A stretch of DNA of 64,000 nt, taken from contig NZ_SGXG01000001.1 of assembly GCF_004216715.1 (NCBI RefSeq), positions 1,178,001 to 1,242,000 on the forward strand, written 5' to 3'. Every line of letters begins with the position of its first letter. Positions within the stretch are counted from its first letter, which is position 1. The notes beneath the pieces were generated by a model. The model did no database searches and had not been told where the DNA came from. It saw only the letters and a list, made by a program, of their open reading frames with translations. Source of the stretch: Cecembia calidifontis (GTDB lineage: Bacteria > Bacteroidota > Bacteroidia > Cytophagales > Cyclobacteriaceae). Positions 1 to 8,667 of the stretch are shown piece by piece. The translations under genes and the position numbers were made by a program.

Positions 1-1068
1 GGCATGACAGGAATCTTCTTCATGGCATTTACCCTGGTTCTGGTATCATTCTCCTGTACGGGGCCTATTGTAGGATCCATTTTGATCAGCTCTGCGGGAG
101 GAGCTTTGGTGAAACCGATTTTGGGCATGTTTGCCTTCTCTTTGGCATTTGCGATTCCGTTCACCCTGTTTGCCATTTTCCCGGAATGGTTGAATTCGCT
201 TCCAAAATCCGGCGGTTGGTTGAATTCAGTGAAAGTCGTACTTGGCTTCTTGGAATTGGCATTGGCCTTCAAATTCCTATCTGTTGCAGATCAGGTATAT
301 CATTGGGGTATATTGGACAGGGATATTTACATAGCGATTTGGGTAGTGATTTTTGCCTTATTGGGATTCTATCTCCTTGGAAAAATCAGGTTGCCTCATG
401 ATTCCCCAATGGATCATATAAGTGTGCCCAGGTTGATGTTGGCAATTACTACCTTCGTATTTGTGATTTATTTGATCCCCGGTTTGTGGGGAGCGCCGTT
501 GAAAGCCTTGAGCGGCTATCTTCCTCCTATGGCGTCCCATGACTTCAATATTTTGGAAAATAGGTATGGAGGAACTACATCGGAAAACAAACTGGATGAT
601 GTTCCCAAATATGCCGATTTCCTTCATTTTCCACATGGTATACAAGGCTACTTTGATTATGATCAGGCCTTGGCGGCTGCTAAGAGAGCAGGAAAACCCC
701 TGTTCATCGATTTTACCGGTCATGGTTGTGTCAATTGCAGGGAAATGGAAGCTCGGGTTTGGTCAGATCCTCAGGTTTTACAAAGGTTAAAGGAAGATTT
801 TGTAATGGTGGCCCTGTATATTGATGAACGCTATGAACTTCCGGAATCAGAGTGGTACACTTCCGAATATGATGGAAAAGTGAAATCCACCATTGGCAAG
901 CAGAATGCAGATTTTCAGATCACCCGGTTCAATAACAATGCCCAGCCTTATTACGTGATCCTGGATCACAATGAAGAATTATTGGTGCGGCCTAAAGCCT
1001 ATGATACCAATATCCAAAATTTTGTGAATTTCCTGGAAGAGGCAAAGGCAGAGTTTGGAAGAAGGTAA
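1..1068 (+). CDS. DsbD-like thiol:disulfide interchange protein, 5'-truncated by window edge
   Basis: The reading frame is open to base 1, so this is the C-terminal part of a longer gene; the ATG at base 4 is probably internal. Residues are numbered from that ATG. Residues 1-165 form several membrane helices and hold a Cys-x-Gly-Pro motif (Cys18) like the second redox Cys of the DsbD/CcdA membrane domain. Residues 215-350 are a thioredoxin-like domain with a CVNC active site at 242-245. DsbD proteins carry electrons from cytoplasmic thioredoxin across the inner membrane to periplasmic thiol proteins. That fits this window, which encodes several exported redoxins. Family assignment is firm; the N-terminal domain cannot be seen. 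Confidence 0.88.
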   Translation, partial: GMTGIFFMAFTLVLVSFSCTGPIVGSILISSAGGALVKPILGMFAFSLAFAIPFTLFAIFPEWLNSLPKSGGWLNSVKVVLGFLELALAFKFLSVADQVYHWGILDRDIYIAIWVVIFALLGFYLLGKIRLPHDSPMDHISVPRLMLAITTFVFVIYLIPGLWGAPLKALSGYLPPMASHDFNILENRYGGTTSENKLDDVPKYADFLHFPHGIQGYFDYDQALAAAKRAGKPLFIDFTGHGCVNCREMEARVWSDPQVLQRLKEDFVMVALYIDERYELPESEWYTSEYDGKVKSTIGKQNADFQITRFNNNAQPYYVILDHNEELLVRPKAYDTNIQNFVNFLEEAKAEFGRR

Positions 1069-1112
1069 CTTTAGGCAAGACAATCAGATTCATGAGCCTG
1101 TTTGCACTTGGA

Positions 1113-2207
1113 TTACATATCCTGCAAGGCTTTCAACAAAAACATTTGATTTTTAGCCCTATGGAAATTTTGTTCCTCATAGTGGATGGTGTAGTAGATA
1201 TTCCCATTGAGGTAGTCTGTTAGAAAACGAAAGCCCATGATGCAGGTCATCATTTGGCCGCCATAAGGCAAAGACTGTATTTCTTCTGTTGTAAAAATAC
1301 CCTCTCCTACTTCCTGAAAACCCTGCAATAAGGCTGCATATTTCGCCTTATCCACATGAATGTTTTTCCAGTTTTGAGAGGATTCCCCTTCTGTACAGGC
1401 CACAGTCCTGACCAGATCCCCGAAATCGTAATACACATAACCTGCCATAATAGTGTCCAGGTCTATGACTGCATTTACCTTGGAAAAGTCATCGGCATAA
1501 ATCAGGTTATTGATTTTGGTATCACTATGGGTCATTCTAAGTGGAAGTTTCTTTTTCCAAAGAAGATACTCCTCTACTAAATCTTGTTGATCAAGATAAA
1601 AATCCACCAAATCTTTAAGCTCACCACCTACTTTCCTTTTTGTAGTGTTAATAGCTTGTAAGAGTTGCTGATACCGTAATTGCAAATCATGAAAACTGGG
1701 TATGGATTCTTGAAGTTTTGAGGCCTGGATATGGATTCCTGCCACTATAAATGCTGCAAAAGCTTTTGCTGCCAAATAAGCTTGATGCGGAGAGGTCACT
1801 TCATTGACGCATTTGCCTTTTACGAATGGAGCCAGCCTAAAATAATTTCCATCAATCAAAGAAAATAAATCCCCTTGCTTATTAGGAATAGGAAGTGGAA
1901 GTAAAAAGGGAAGTTTTGCCTGATCAATTTCCCGGATGAGAATTCCATGATTATGGGAAATCCTTTCGGGATATTGAAAGACCTGATAGTTGAACCGCTG
2001 GAGGATGAATTTTTCTTCTCCCAAATCCACCAGGTAAGTTTGATGGATATGGCCATCCCCGAAAGGCCGGATTTGGTCCTGCTTTATTTCCATTCCATAA
2101 AGGTGCCCGATATCAGCTAACCAAGAAATCTGTTGCATAAAGTCTTGCTCAAAATTCCTGTAAATGTAGCATATTCCAGGAAAATGGAACTTGTCCAAAT
2201 TTTTCAT
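1113..2207 (-). CDS. APH-fold phosphotransferase (sugar or aminoglycoside kinase family)
   Basis: A 364-aa protein with the aminoglycoside phosphotransferase/choline kinase fold. The catalytic Brenner motif reads HSDTKINN (residues 227-234), followed by the metal-binding DLDT (249-252). The N-lobe carries the FGDGHIHQTYLV nucleotide-binding loop (around 49-60). Cytoplasmic relatives phosphorylate small hydroxylated substrates; N-acetylhexosamine 1-kinase-like proteins share this layout, but the substrate cannot be read from sequence. It is convergent with the DsbD-like gene and divergent from the symporter at 2352. Transfer of function to antibiotic resistance would not be justified. A start at the internal Met40 is possible. 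Confidence 0.8.
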   Translation of the reverse strand: MKNLDKFHFPGICYIYRNFEQDFMQQISWLADIGHLYGMEIKQDQIRPFGDGHIHQTYLVDLGEEKFILQRFNYQVFQYPERISHNHGILIREIDQAKLPFLLPLPIPNKQGDLFSLIDGNYFRLAPFVKGKCVNEVTSPHQAYLAAKAFAAFIVAGIHIQASKLQESIPSFHDLQLRYQQLLQAINTTKRKVGGELKDLVDFYLDQQDLVEEYLLWKKKLPLRMTHSDTKINNLIYADDFSKVNAVIDLDTIMAGYVYYDFGDLVRTVACTEGESSQNWKNIHVDKAKYAALLQGFQEVGEGIFTTEEIQSLPYGGQMMTCIMGFRFLTDYLNGNIYYTIHYEEQNFHRAKNQMFLLKALQDM

Positions 2208-2242
2208 GCCGGGATAATTGTAGCTATTTTGAATTGACCTGT

Positions 2243-2273
2243 TTTGGAATTCCTGAATATTTATTTACCTTAG
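2243..2273 (+). promoter_or_regulatory. Candidate Bacteroidota-type promoter for the symporter
   Basis: TTTG at 2243-2246, then a 19-bp spacer, then TACCTTAG at 2266-2273, one mismatch from the Bacteroidota -7 consensus TAnnTTTG. Transcription would start near 2280, leaving a leader of about 70 bases before the ATG at 2352. Inferred from consensus only. Confidence 0.4.
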
Positions 2274-2351
2274 AAAAATTTATCGAACAAGTCACTGAGG
2301 GTAAATTAAAAATTTTAAAAAACTTCTCAGCTTGAACAAACCCAGATACCT

Positions 2352-4133
2352 ATGCATATCTCCCTGATCGATTGGGCCATCATTTTGGCTTTCTTCCTGA
2401 TTTCCATGTTAATTGGGGTTTTGACTTCCCGTAAAGCTGGATCATCCGCCAAAGAATTCTTCCTATCGGGAAGAAATATGCCTTGGTGGTTGCTTGGCGT
2501 ATCCATGGTAGCTACCACTTTTTCAGCAGACACTCCCAATTTGGTGACCGATATAGTCAGAAAAGATGGCGTATCGGGAAACTGGGTGTGGTGGGCTTTT
2601 CTACTCACCGGCATGTTGACAGTATTCGTCTATGCCAAATTATGGAGAAGGTCAGAAGTGACCACAGATCTGGAGTTTTATGAATTGCGCTATGGAGGCA
2701 AGCCTGCTGCTTTTCTAAGGGCTTTCCGTGCGATTTACCTGGGTGTATTTTTTAATGTGGTCATCATGGCGACCGTATCTTTGGCAGCCATCAAAATTGG
2801 AGGGGTTATGTTGGGCCTTGCGCCTTGGGAAACATTGCTGTTGGCATCCTTAGTAACTGTGATTTATAGTTCCCTGGGTGGATTAAAAGGAGTGTTGTTA
2901 ACAGATTTTTTCCAGTTTTTCATTGCCATGGCAGGGGCAATAGGTGCAGCCATTTATGTATTGGATATGCCGGAAATTGGATCCTTGGATAATCTCCTCA
3001 GCCATCCAAATGTTGCAGATAAACTCAACCTATTTCCCGATTTCAATGATTGGAATCTCGTTATTCCCTTGCTGATTATGCCTTTGGCCATTCAGTGGTG
3101 GGCTACCTGGTATCCTGGAGCAGAGCCAGGTGGAGGAGGCTATATCGCCCAAAGGATGCTTTCTGCAAAAGATGAAAAAAATGCAATCGGTGCGACATTG
3201 TTCTTCAACATTGCCCACTATGCCATGAGGCCCTGGCCCTGGATTATTATTGCGCTTTCCTCTCTGATTATTTTCCCTCAGGTTTCGGATATGCAGGAGG
3301 CTTTTCCTCATATTCCTGTAGATAAATTGGGAAATGATCTGGCTTATTCTGCGATGCTCACTTTCCTGCCTACTGGATTGATTGGCATTGTCCTTGCCTC
3401 ACTGATTGCAGCGGTGATGTCCACGCTCTCTACACATCTCAATTGGGGTTCTTCTTACGTGGTCAATGATTTCTACTTGAGGTTCTTAAGGCCAGAGGCC
3501 TCTGATAAGGAACTGGTAGCCGTAGGCAGAATTTCCACGGTGTTGCTGATGGTATTGGCTGCGGTTTTGGCACTTGCGCTTTCTTCTGCCTTGGAGGCTT
3601 TCAAGATCCTTTTGCAGATAGGTGCAGGGACTGGTTTGATTTTTATTCTCAGATGGTTTTGGTGGAGGATCAATGCCTATACCGAGATTGCTGCGATGAT
3701 CATATCCTTTATGGTGGCCATTTTCTTTGAAAGTATCAATCCAAGAATGGGGATCATTGAGATTCCAGAACACCAAGATTATTTAAAACTGCTTTATGGA
3801 GTTGGTATTACCACCATTGGCTGGGTGTTGGTAACCCTCTTTACCCAGCCTGAAAAGGATGAAATACTCCTGTCTTTTTATAGGAAAGTAAAACCAGCGG
3901 CTTTAGGATGGAGAAACCTTCTTAACAAATATCCACAAGAGCAACAGGAACAAGGACAACTTCCTTTGGAAATAGCTTTGATGTTAACCGGCTCCATTAT
4001 GGTGTATGCAGCCCTCTTCGCTGTTGGCTTCTGGATTTATGGGAATGTGCTTTCTGCAGTTATAGCCAGTATTGTCGCTTTGGCAGGAGGGCTGATTATT
4101 ATCAGAAGCTGGAAAAAACTTAAAATGACCTAA
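2352..4133 (+). CDS. Sodium:solute symporter (SSS family)
   Basis: A 593-aa integral membrane protein of the SLC5/SSS family, which couples Na+ entry to uptake of sugars, amino acids or other organic solutes. The N-terminus (DWAIILAFFLISMLIGVLT) is the first helix, followed by the family's KEFFLSGRNMPWWLLG segment (about 35-50). I count about 14-15 hydrophobic helices. A short soluble insert lies near residues 500-535 before the last two helices. It is a monocistronic gene, divergent from the kinase at 2207. Substrate is unknown; the kinase next door makes a sugar plausible but does not show it. Confidence 0.88.
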   Translation: MHISLIDWAIILAFFLISMLIGVLTSRKAGSSAKEFFLSGRNMPWWLLGVSMVATTFSADTPNLVTDIVRKDGVSGNWVWWAFLLTGMLTVFVYAKLWRRSEVTTDLEFYELRYGGKPAAFLRAFRAIYLGVFFNVVIMATVSLAAIKIGGVMLGLAPWETLLLASLVTVIYSSLGGLKGVLLTDFFQFFIAMAGAIGAAIYVLDMPEIGSLDNLLSHPNVADKLNLFPDFNDWNLVIPLLIMPLAIQWWATWYPGAEPGGGGYIAQRMLSAKDEKNAIGATLFFNIAHYAMRPWPWIIIALSSLIIFPQVSDMQEAFPHIPVDKLGNDLAYSAMLTFLPTGLIGIVLASLIAAVMSTLSTHLNWGSSYVVNDFYLRFLRPEASDKELVAVGRISTVLLMVLAAVLALALSSALEAFKILLQIGAGTGLIFILRWFWWRINAYTEIAAMIISFMVAIFFESINPRMGIIEIPEHQDYLKLLYGVGITTIGWVLVTLFTQPEKDEILLSFYRKVKPAALGWRNLLNKYPQEQQEQGQLPLEIALMLTGSIMVYAALFAVGFWIYGNVLSAVIASIVALAGGLIIIRSWKKLKMT

Positions 4134-4246
4134 GGGTTGTCAAGAAACTTTTAAAAAATTGTTTATCCCTCAAATTCTATCTGATACCCCAAAAGCAGAA
4201 CCGGCTTTGGTGGGAGTTGGAATTTGAGGGATATTTCATTTTAGCT

Positions 4247-4825
4247 TTAATTCTTAAACTCAAGCGTATTGATCAAATGTGCCATATCCACTTTGATGTA
4301 TTCTATCACAGGAGCAAGGGAATCATTTTTCATGGCGGTATTAAAGTAAAGTGCTCCCCTTAAAAAATTCCTGGTAGAATCAGTCACAAAAAACTGGAAC
4401 TGGGTAGGGACTTCTCCGCTCAGTTCGGCGACCACTCCTGTATAGCCTTTAGGCGTTCTCAATACAGATTCTTCAATACCGTAGGCTTTGATCTGATGTT
4501 TGGCAGTCAAGTTGATGGCATCATTGACCACGGTTTTGATGTCCTTTCCCTGGGTATCCAATTCGAGGTAGGTAAAATGCACCTTTCCCCCCAAACTTTT
4601 GTAATTGAGGTTGATCCAAGCAGTTTCCTGTAAATTGAAGGAATCTGGTTCTACCAAAGCATGTACGGAGTGTTGAAAGCTGTAAGGTTTTCCATTTTCC
4701 AAAGTAATAAACTCCCTTCCTGGCAGGTCGATACGGTTATAACCCATTGGTTTGGGCAGGTAATCGCCTTCACATCCCACAGCTACCAACAGCAAAGTAA
4801 TATATATGACGAATCGCTTTGACAT
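4247..4825 (-). CDS. gldD: Gliding motility lipoprotein GldD
   Basis: A 192-aa lipoprotein with a short signal peptide ending in VAVGC (Cys18). The mature N-terminus GDYLPKPMGYNRIDLP is the conserved GldD opening (YxPKPxGYxRxDLP). GldD is required for Bacteroidota gliding and for stability of the GldKLMN/T9SS machinery. In most relatives it lies directly after gldE, but here gldE is about 15 kb away (19553-20902). A perfect TAAATTTG sits at 4830-4837 on the coding strand, only 4 bases before the ATG. If this is the real -7 box, the message would be leaderless or nearly so. Confidence 0.9.
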   Translation of the reverse strand: MSKRFVIYITLLLVAVGCEGDYLPKPMGYNRIDLPGREFITLENGKPYSFQHSVHALVEPDSFNLQETAWINLNYKSLGGKVHFTYLELDTQGKDIKTVVNDAINLTAKHQIKAYGIEESVLRTPKGYTGVVAELSGEVPTQFQFFVTDSTRNFLRGALYFNTAMKNDSLAPVIEYIKVDMAHLINTLEFKN

Positions 4826-4904
4826 GCCTCAAATTTATCAATTTGGTTTTGATATGCGCTTATTTAGTCAGATATTTATATAGAACTCTAAACGTCAGAA
4901 GATT

Positions 4905-5441
4905 ATGAAAAGATCTGTTAAATTACCTGTAGTCTTTGTATGCCTATTCGGCTTTTATGTTATTCATTCTGTGGTAGTCGGACAAACAACCATGGAAGAG
5001 TTTTTGAGCAAATGGGAGGCAGGCAAGCAATTCAGCCTAGAAGTAGTGGACAAGATGCCCCAGGAGCTTTTTGACTATAAACCTGAAGCCTCCGGCATGA
5101 GTTTCCGGGAGCAGGTAACACACTTTGCCTCAGCGATAGCAGGTATAAGCCAGCGTTTTCTCAATGGGCGGGATCCTGGTTTTGACATCGGCGCTAAGCC
5201 AACTACCAAAGCCGAATTGAGGGCATTTGTGGAGGCTTGTTATGATTATGGCACTAAAACTTTTAAAAGTTTGGGGATGGCGGATTTGGAAGAAAAAGTG
5301 GAAATCTTTGGAACTGCCGCAACCAGAAGAGAAGTAATTGCCCTGATCGATGACCACTGTACGCATCACCGAGGAGCGGCCGTGTCCTACATCAGGGCGA
5401 ATGGCATTGAACCGCCAAGGTATAGGGGAATGGGCATGTAA
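4905..5441 (+). CDS. Exported DinB-like four-helix protein
   Basis: A 178-aa protein with an N-terminal hydrophobic signal (residues 5-26, ending VVVGQ). It is followed by a DinB/YfiT-type four-helix domain. Candidate metal ligands are the His of EQVTHFA (about residue 70) and the DDHCTHH cluster (about 148-154). DinB-superfamily proteins are metal-dependent thiol-linked transferases or of unknown activity; exported members are common in Bacteroidota. It ends in the strong terminator at 5465-5502, which is now abutted by an insertion sequence. Confidence 0.75.
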   Translation: MKRSVKLPVVFVCLFGFYVIHSVVVGQTTMEEFLSKWEAGKQFSLEVVDKMPQELFDYKPEASGMSFREQVTHFASAIAGISQRFLNGRDPGFDIGAKPTTKAELRAFVEACYDYGTKTFKSLGMADLEEKVEIFGTAATRREVIALIDDHCTHHRGAAVSYIRANGIEPPRYRGMGM

Positions 5442-5464
5442 ATGTTTGGGAAAAACATCAAATA

Positions 5465-5503
5465 AAAAAAATGGCAGCTGACCAATCAGCTGCCATTTTT
5501 TTA
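5465..5503. terminator. Bidirectional intrinsic terminator, interrupted by IS insertion
   Basis: A perfect 16-bp stem (5465-5480 with 5487-5502), loop ACCAAT, with an A-run on one side and a T-run on the other. It would have served both the DinB-like gene (+) and the nitroreductase (-). The IS element inserted inside the final TTTTTTTA, which is now duplicated at 6933-6940. The + strand terminator stays intact, while the nitroreductase has lost its hairpin. Confidence 0.9.
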
Positions 5504-5549
5504 GACACTATCCCGATAAGTGTGTAAACTTCAAATTATGGTTTTATTG

Positions 5550-6755
5550 TCAGGTATCAAGAAGCCTGACCCTATCACCAAATATAAGCAGGAAACTGTT
5601 AAGAATAGCTCCCCAGTCTCTGATAGGCATAGTCCATTTTTTCGATGCTTCTCTTGCAGCCAGGAAAACAGACTTCATTACGGCATCATCTGTCGGGAAA
5701 GAGAGCTTGTTTTTGGTGTATTTTCTGATCTTTCCATTGAGATTTTCAATCAGGTTGGTGGTATAGATGATTTTACGGATTTCAGCCGGGTAATCGAAGA
5801 AAACGGTGAGTTCATCCCAGTTGTCCCTCCAGCTTTTGATGGCATAAGCGTATTTGGATTCCCATTTTTTGGCAAAATCGTTCAGGGCAGCCCAAGCAGC
5901 ATCTTTTGTAGGGGCGGTATAAATTTCCTTCATATCCCTTGTAAACGCCCTGCGGTCTTTCCATGCGACATATCTACATGCGTTTCTGATCTGGTGGACG
6001 ACACATATCTGAGTGACTGATTGGGGGAATGAAGCTTTTATCGTATCAGTAAACCCGTTCAGGTTGTCAGTTGCCGTTATGAGAATATCTTCAACCCCTC
6101 TGGCTTTCAGGTCGGTGAGTACCCCCATCCAGAAAGCCGAAGATTCATTCTTGCCAAGCCAAAGGCCTAGGATCTCTTTAAGGCCGTTAGTTCTGAGGCC
6201 AACGGCAATATAAACGGTCTTGTTGACCACTTTGGAGTTCTCCCTGACTTTGAAGGATATACCATCCATCCAAACGATCAGGTATACAGGGTCAAGCGGC
6301 CTGTTTCTCCATGCAACAATATCCTCCGCTACGGCACCGGTAACCCTTGAGATGGTGGAGGAGGAAACATTGATGTCATAAAGCTCCCGGATCTGTTCTT
6401 CGATGTCCTGGTTTGACATTCCCTTGGCATACATGGAAATGATCACGTTTTCAACGCCCTCCGCCATGCTTCTGCGTTTGGGCACAAGGGCAGGCTCAAA
6501 GCTGCCGTCCCTGTCTCTTGGGACTCTGATTTCAGCTTCCCCAAATGTGTTTTTTATTGTTTTGGTGGAATAGCCGTTCCTTGAATTGGGATTATCGGAA
6601 TTCTGATGCTTTTCATAGCCAAGATGGGCATCCAGCTCGCCTTCAAGCATTTTCTCAACGGCTCTTTTCTGAAGCTGTTGAAGGAAGGAATTAAGCTCCC
6701 CGGCAGTCCTGAACTGCTTGAGGAAGTCATCATTTAGGAGATCTTCTTTTTTCAT
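5550..6755 (-). CDS. IS256-family (mutator-type) transposase
   Basis: A 401-aa DDE transposase, full length for the family. The ATG at 6755 opens MKKEDLLNDDFLKQF; a longer frame up to 6797 exists but is less likely. Catalytic residues visible are Asp164 (VWMDGISFKV), Asp230 (TATDNLNGF) and Glu337 (NLIENLNGKIRKYTK). A CVVHQIRNACRYV motif, typical of IS256, lies between the second Asp and Glu. It performs copy-paste transposition through a circular intermediate in characterised relatives. No frameshift or stop is seen. Confidence 0.95.
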   Translation of the reverse strand: MKKEDLLNDDFLKQFRTAGELNSFLQQLQKRAVEKMLEGELDAHLGYEKHQNSDNPNSRNGYSTKTIKNTFGEAEIRVPRDRDGSFEPALVPKRRSMAEGVENVIISMYAKGMSNQDIEEQIRELYDINVSSSTISRVTGAVAEDIVAWRNRPLDPVYLIVWMDGISFKVRENSKVVNKTVYIAVGLRTNGLKEILGLWLGKNESSAFWMGVLTDLKARGVEDILITATDNLNGFTDTIKASFPQSVTQICVVHQIRNACRYVAWKDRRAFTRDMKEIYTAPTKDAAWAALNDFAKKWESKYAYAIKSWRDNWDELTVFFDYPAEIRKIIYTTNLIENLNGKIRKYTKNKLSFPTDDAVMKSVFLAAREASKKWTMPIRDWGAILNSFLLIFGDRVRLLDT

Positions 6756-6825
6756 TTTTGTAATCTGTGTGTTATAAAGGTAAGAAATTGTCCACACACA
6801 GACCGGGGGGCGCCTACCGCGGGTT

Positions 6826-6875
6826 CCTCAAATTCCCTGTGCGATTTCTTCTAAATCACACAGAGAATTTCGAGG
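6826..6875 (-). repeat. Long imperfect hairpin inside the IS, upstream of the transposase
   Basis: 6826-6847 pairs with 6853-6875 around a 5-base loop, with two transitions and one extra base. It lies between the IS end and the transposase start. Such a stem in a transcript entering from outside could limit translation or transcription of the transposase; that role is inferred by analogy with other insertion sequences. Confidence 0.6.
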
Positions 6876-6954
6876 TTTAACTTTAACTTCGTAAGTAGTG
6901 AAACCAACTTACACAGTTTGTGTCATAGTCCCTTTTTTTATTTCCAAGCAGGCA

Positions 6955-7560
6955 TTATTCCCTCACCCACTCTGTTTTTTCTGATACAGGTTTTCTTTTA
7001 CCGGCAGGCCACCTGTCTGTAGCTGGTTTGGCCACGTAAAAATAACCCATCATCATGTCTTCTTCATCCAACCCCAACCATTCTTTGGCCTCAGGCCAGT
7101 AGGTCATGCCACCGGTTCCCCAATAACAGGCCAATCCATGGGCAGCAGCTGTCAGGTACATATTCTGAACGGCCATGGCTACAGCAGCAATTTCTTCCAT
7201 GACAGGAAGGTTTGCCTTTAGGTCCCTTTTCATTTTGAGGACGATCACATGGGATGCTTTAAGCGGATTTTCTTTTAGTTTTTGGTATGTGGCCTCCATA
7301 AAGTTGCCGCTTTTAGTGGCCCTTTCTTTATACAGTTCAGCTTGGAAATCTCCCAGTTTTTTCAATCCTTCCCCTGTGAATACGGTAAAACGCCAAGGTT
7401 CAGTGAGTTTGTGCGTAGGTGCCCAATTGGCATTTTCCAATATTTCTTCGATGATAGCGTCATCCACCGGGTCGTTTTCTTTGAATTGGGCCACAAACAT
7501 GGACCTACGGCCGCGGATGATTTTATTGACTTCTTCGATATTAAAATCAGGCTTTTCCAT
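6955..7560 (-). CDS. Nitroreductase family protein
   Basis: A 201-aa FMN-dependent flavoprotein of the nitroreductase fold. It has the N-terminal IIRGRRSMFVAQF segment for the FMN phosphate, then NWAPTHKLTEPWRF (around residues 43-57). A C-terminal GYFYVAKP strand completes the fold. Such enzymes reduce nitro compounds, quinones or enones with NAD(P)H; the physiological substrate is unknown. I chose the ATG at 7560 (MEKPDFNIEEVNK) over an upstream frame extension to 7608. The IS element begins about 20 bases past the stop and has displaced its terminator. Confidence 0.88.
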   Translation of the reverse strand: MEKPDFNIEEVNKIIRGRRSMFVAQFKENDPVDDAIIEEILENANWAPTHKLTEPWRFTVFTGEGLKKLGDFQAELYKERATKSGNFMEATYQKLKENPLKASHVIVLKMKRDLKANLPVMEEIAAVAMAVQNMYLTAAAHGLACYWGTGGMTYWPEAKEWLGLDEEDMMMGYFYVAKPATDRWPAGKRKPVSEKTEWVRE

Positions 7561-7696
7561 AAAGTTTATTTCAATTTTAGCTAGTCCTATTAAAATGCAA
7601 AAAGTCAAAAAATGGTTTCAAATACTTTAAAGGGACTAAAATGATGGTATTTAGCTAAATTCCATCAGTAAGGTGACGGAATTAACATGAAATCTT

Positions 7697-8617
7697 TCAA
7701 AAAAACTGAAATGGATTTCCGGAGGCAATATAATTTACAGGAATTCCGGGTATTTTTTCTTGGATCCATTCAGCGGCGAACTCCATTCCCGGGGCTTCAC
7801 TGAGTTCATGTCCCAAAATCATCAAGGCCGTATTTTTTCCCATCAACCTGCCGTCCCTTACCCTTTCTACTGTTTCCCATTCCCTGGTCTCCCCACTTAG
7901 GATAAGGTCTGGTTGATATTCCTGCATAGCAGCGATGATCATCCTGCTGTCAATCGCTCCAAAGGCAAGATAAATACTTTGACAAGATTGGTCCAAATCT
8001 CCTACCAGACGAAGTTGTGGAATCTCAAATCGTTCTTTGATATGGGAGAGAATCTCCCTTAAAGGCTGAGGTTGGGGTAAAATCAAAAGTCTCGGTGATT
8101 CAGGGTTGTAGAATTTTTCCCAACCCAATTTCTTGAGATTACCTTCTGCTATCCCGTCAGGCTTTCTCCTGTGCCAATAATCATGAAAGCGCCAAATGGC
8201 GATTTGATGCTTCTCTATAAGTGCTTTTTTGTATTGAAATACTTCATCTTCTTCGAGCCAATCCGTCTCATCCTGATGATTGTAGTAGAGGGTCTCATGG
8301 GCTACAATGAGGTTGGCACCGATTTTTGCGGTCTTCTCAACGACTTCTAAGGTAGGAAACATGGTGGTGACAATTCCGGTGGCTACCTTATCCATGCTGC
8401 CGGATCTTAACTGGTCCACGGTCCTTTCAAAAGGAGCCCCAGAGATATCTCTGATGAGTATCTCAATGATCTCTCTGATAGTCATTTTATTACTTCCTTT
8501 ACCCGCAAAAGCAGATAAGGGTAAACCCGTGAGCCCTACTGCTGCCATGAGTCCTGCCGATTGAATCAAAAATTTCCGCCGGGGAAAATTTTCCGTATTT
8601 TTTGGATTCTGTCCCAT
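7697..8617 (-). CDS. Nif3-like dinuclear-metal protein with Tat signal
   Basis: A 306-aa protein. Residues 13-40 are a Tat signal (FPRRKFLIQSAGLM... ending SAFAGKG). The rest resembles the Nif3/YbgI family, with metal-ligand candidates in the IVAHETLYYNHQD segment (about 104-116) and the late LGHELSEAPGMEF motif (about 269-281). Nif3 proteins form hexameric rings with a two-metal site and mostly unknown activity; they are normally cytoplasmic, so the export signal is notable. It is divergent from the GMC gene at 8668 with only 50 bases between them, and may share a promoter region with it. Confidence 0.75.
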   Translation of the reverse strand: MGQNPKNTENFPRRKFLIQSAGLMAAVGLTGLPLSAFAGKGSNKMTIREIIEILIRDISGAPFERTVDQLRSGSMDKVATGIVTTMFPTLEVVEKTAKIGANLIVAHETLYYNHQDETDWLEEDEVFQYKKALIEKHQIAIWRFHDYWHRRKPDGIAEGNLKKLGWEKFYNPESPRLLILPQPQPLREILSHIKERFEIPQLRLVGDLDQSCQSIYLAFGAIDSRMIIAAMQEYQPDLILSGETREWETVERVRDGRLMGKNTALMILGHELSEAPGMEFAAEWIQEKIPGIPVNYIASGNPFQFF

Positions 8618-8667
8618 GATTTTTAATCGCTATCTTCCTATATTAAATCCCTTAAACATAAAACAAT

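Larger units (their letters stand above)
5504..6932 (-). mobile_element. Complete IS256-family insertion sequence, 1429 bp
   Basis: The ends are imperfect inverted repeats. Both have ACTAT three bases in from the tip and TGTGTAA at the same distance inward (left tip GACACTATCCC, right tip on the other strand GGGACTATGAC). It is flanked by an exact 8-bp direct repeat TTTTTTTA (5496-5503 and 6933-6940), as expected for IS256 transposition. It holds one transposase gene, 5550-6755. The intact ORF and exact duplication suggest a recent, possibly active copy. Confidence 0.93.

Noticed and set aside
1348..1356. Isolated perfect DnaA box in the kinase gene
   Set aside because: A single 9-mer within coding sequence is within chance expectation for a window of this size.
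5520..6020. 166-codon plus-strand frame inside the insertion sequence
   Set aside because: It is the complement of the transposase, whose DDE motifs are on the minus strand.
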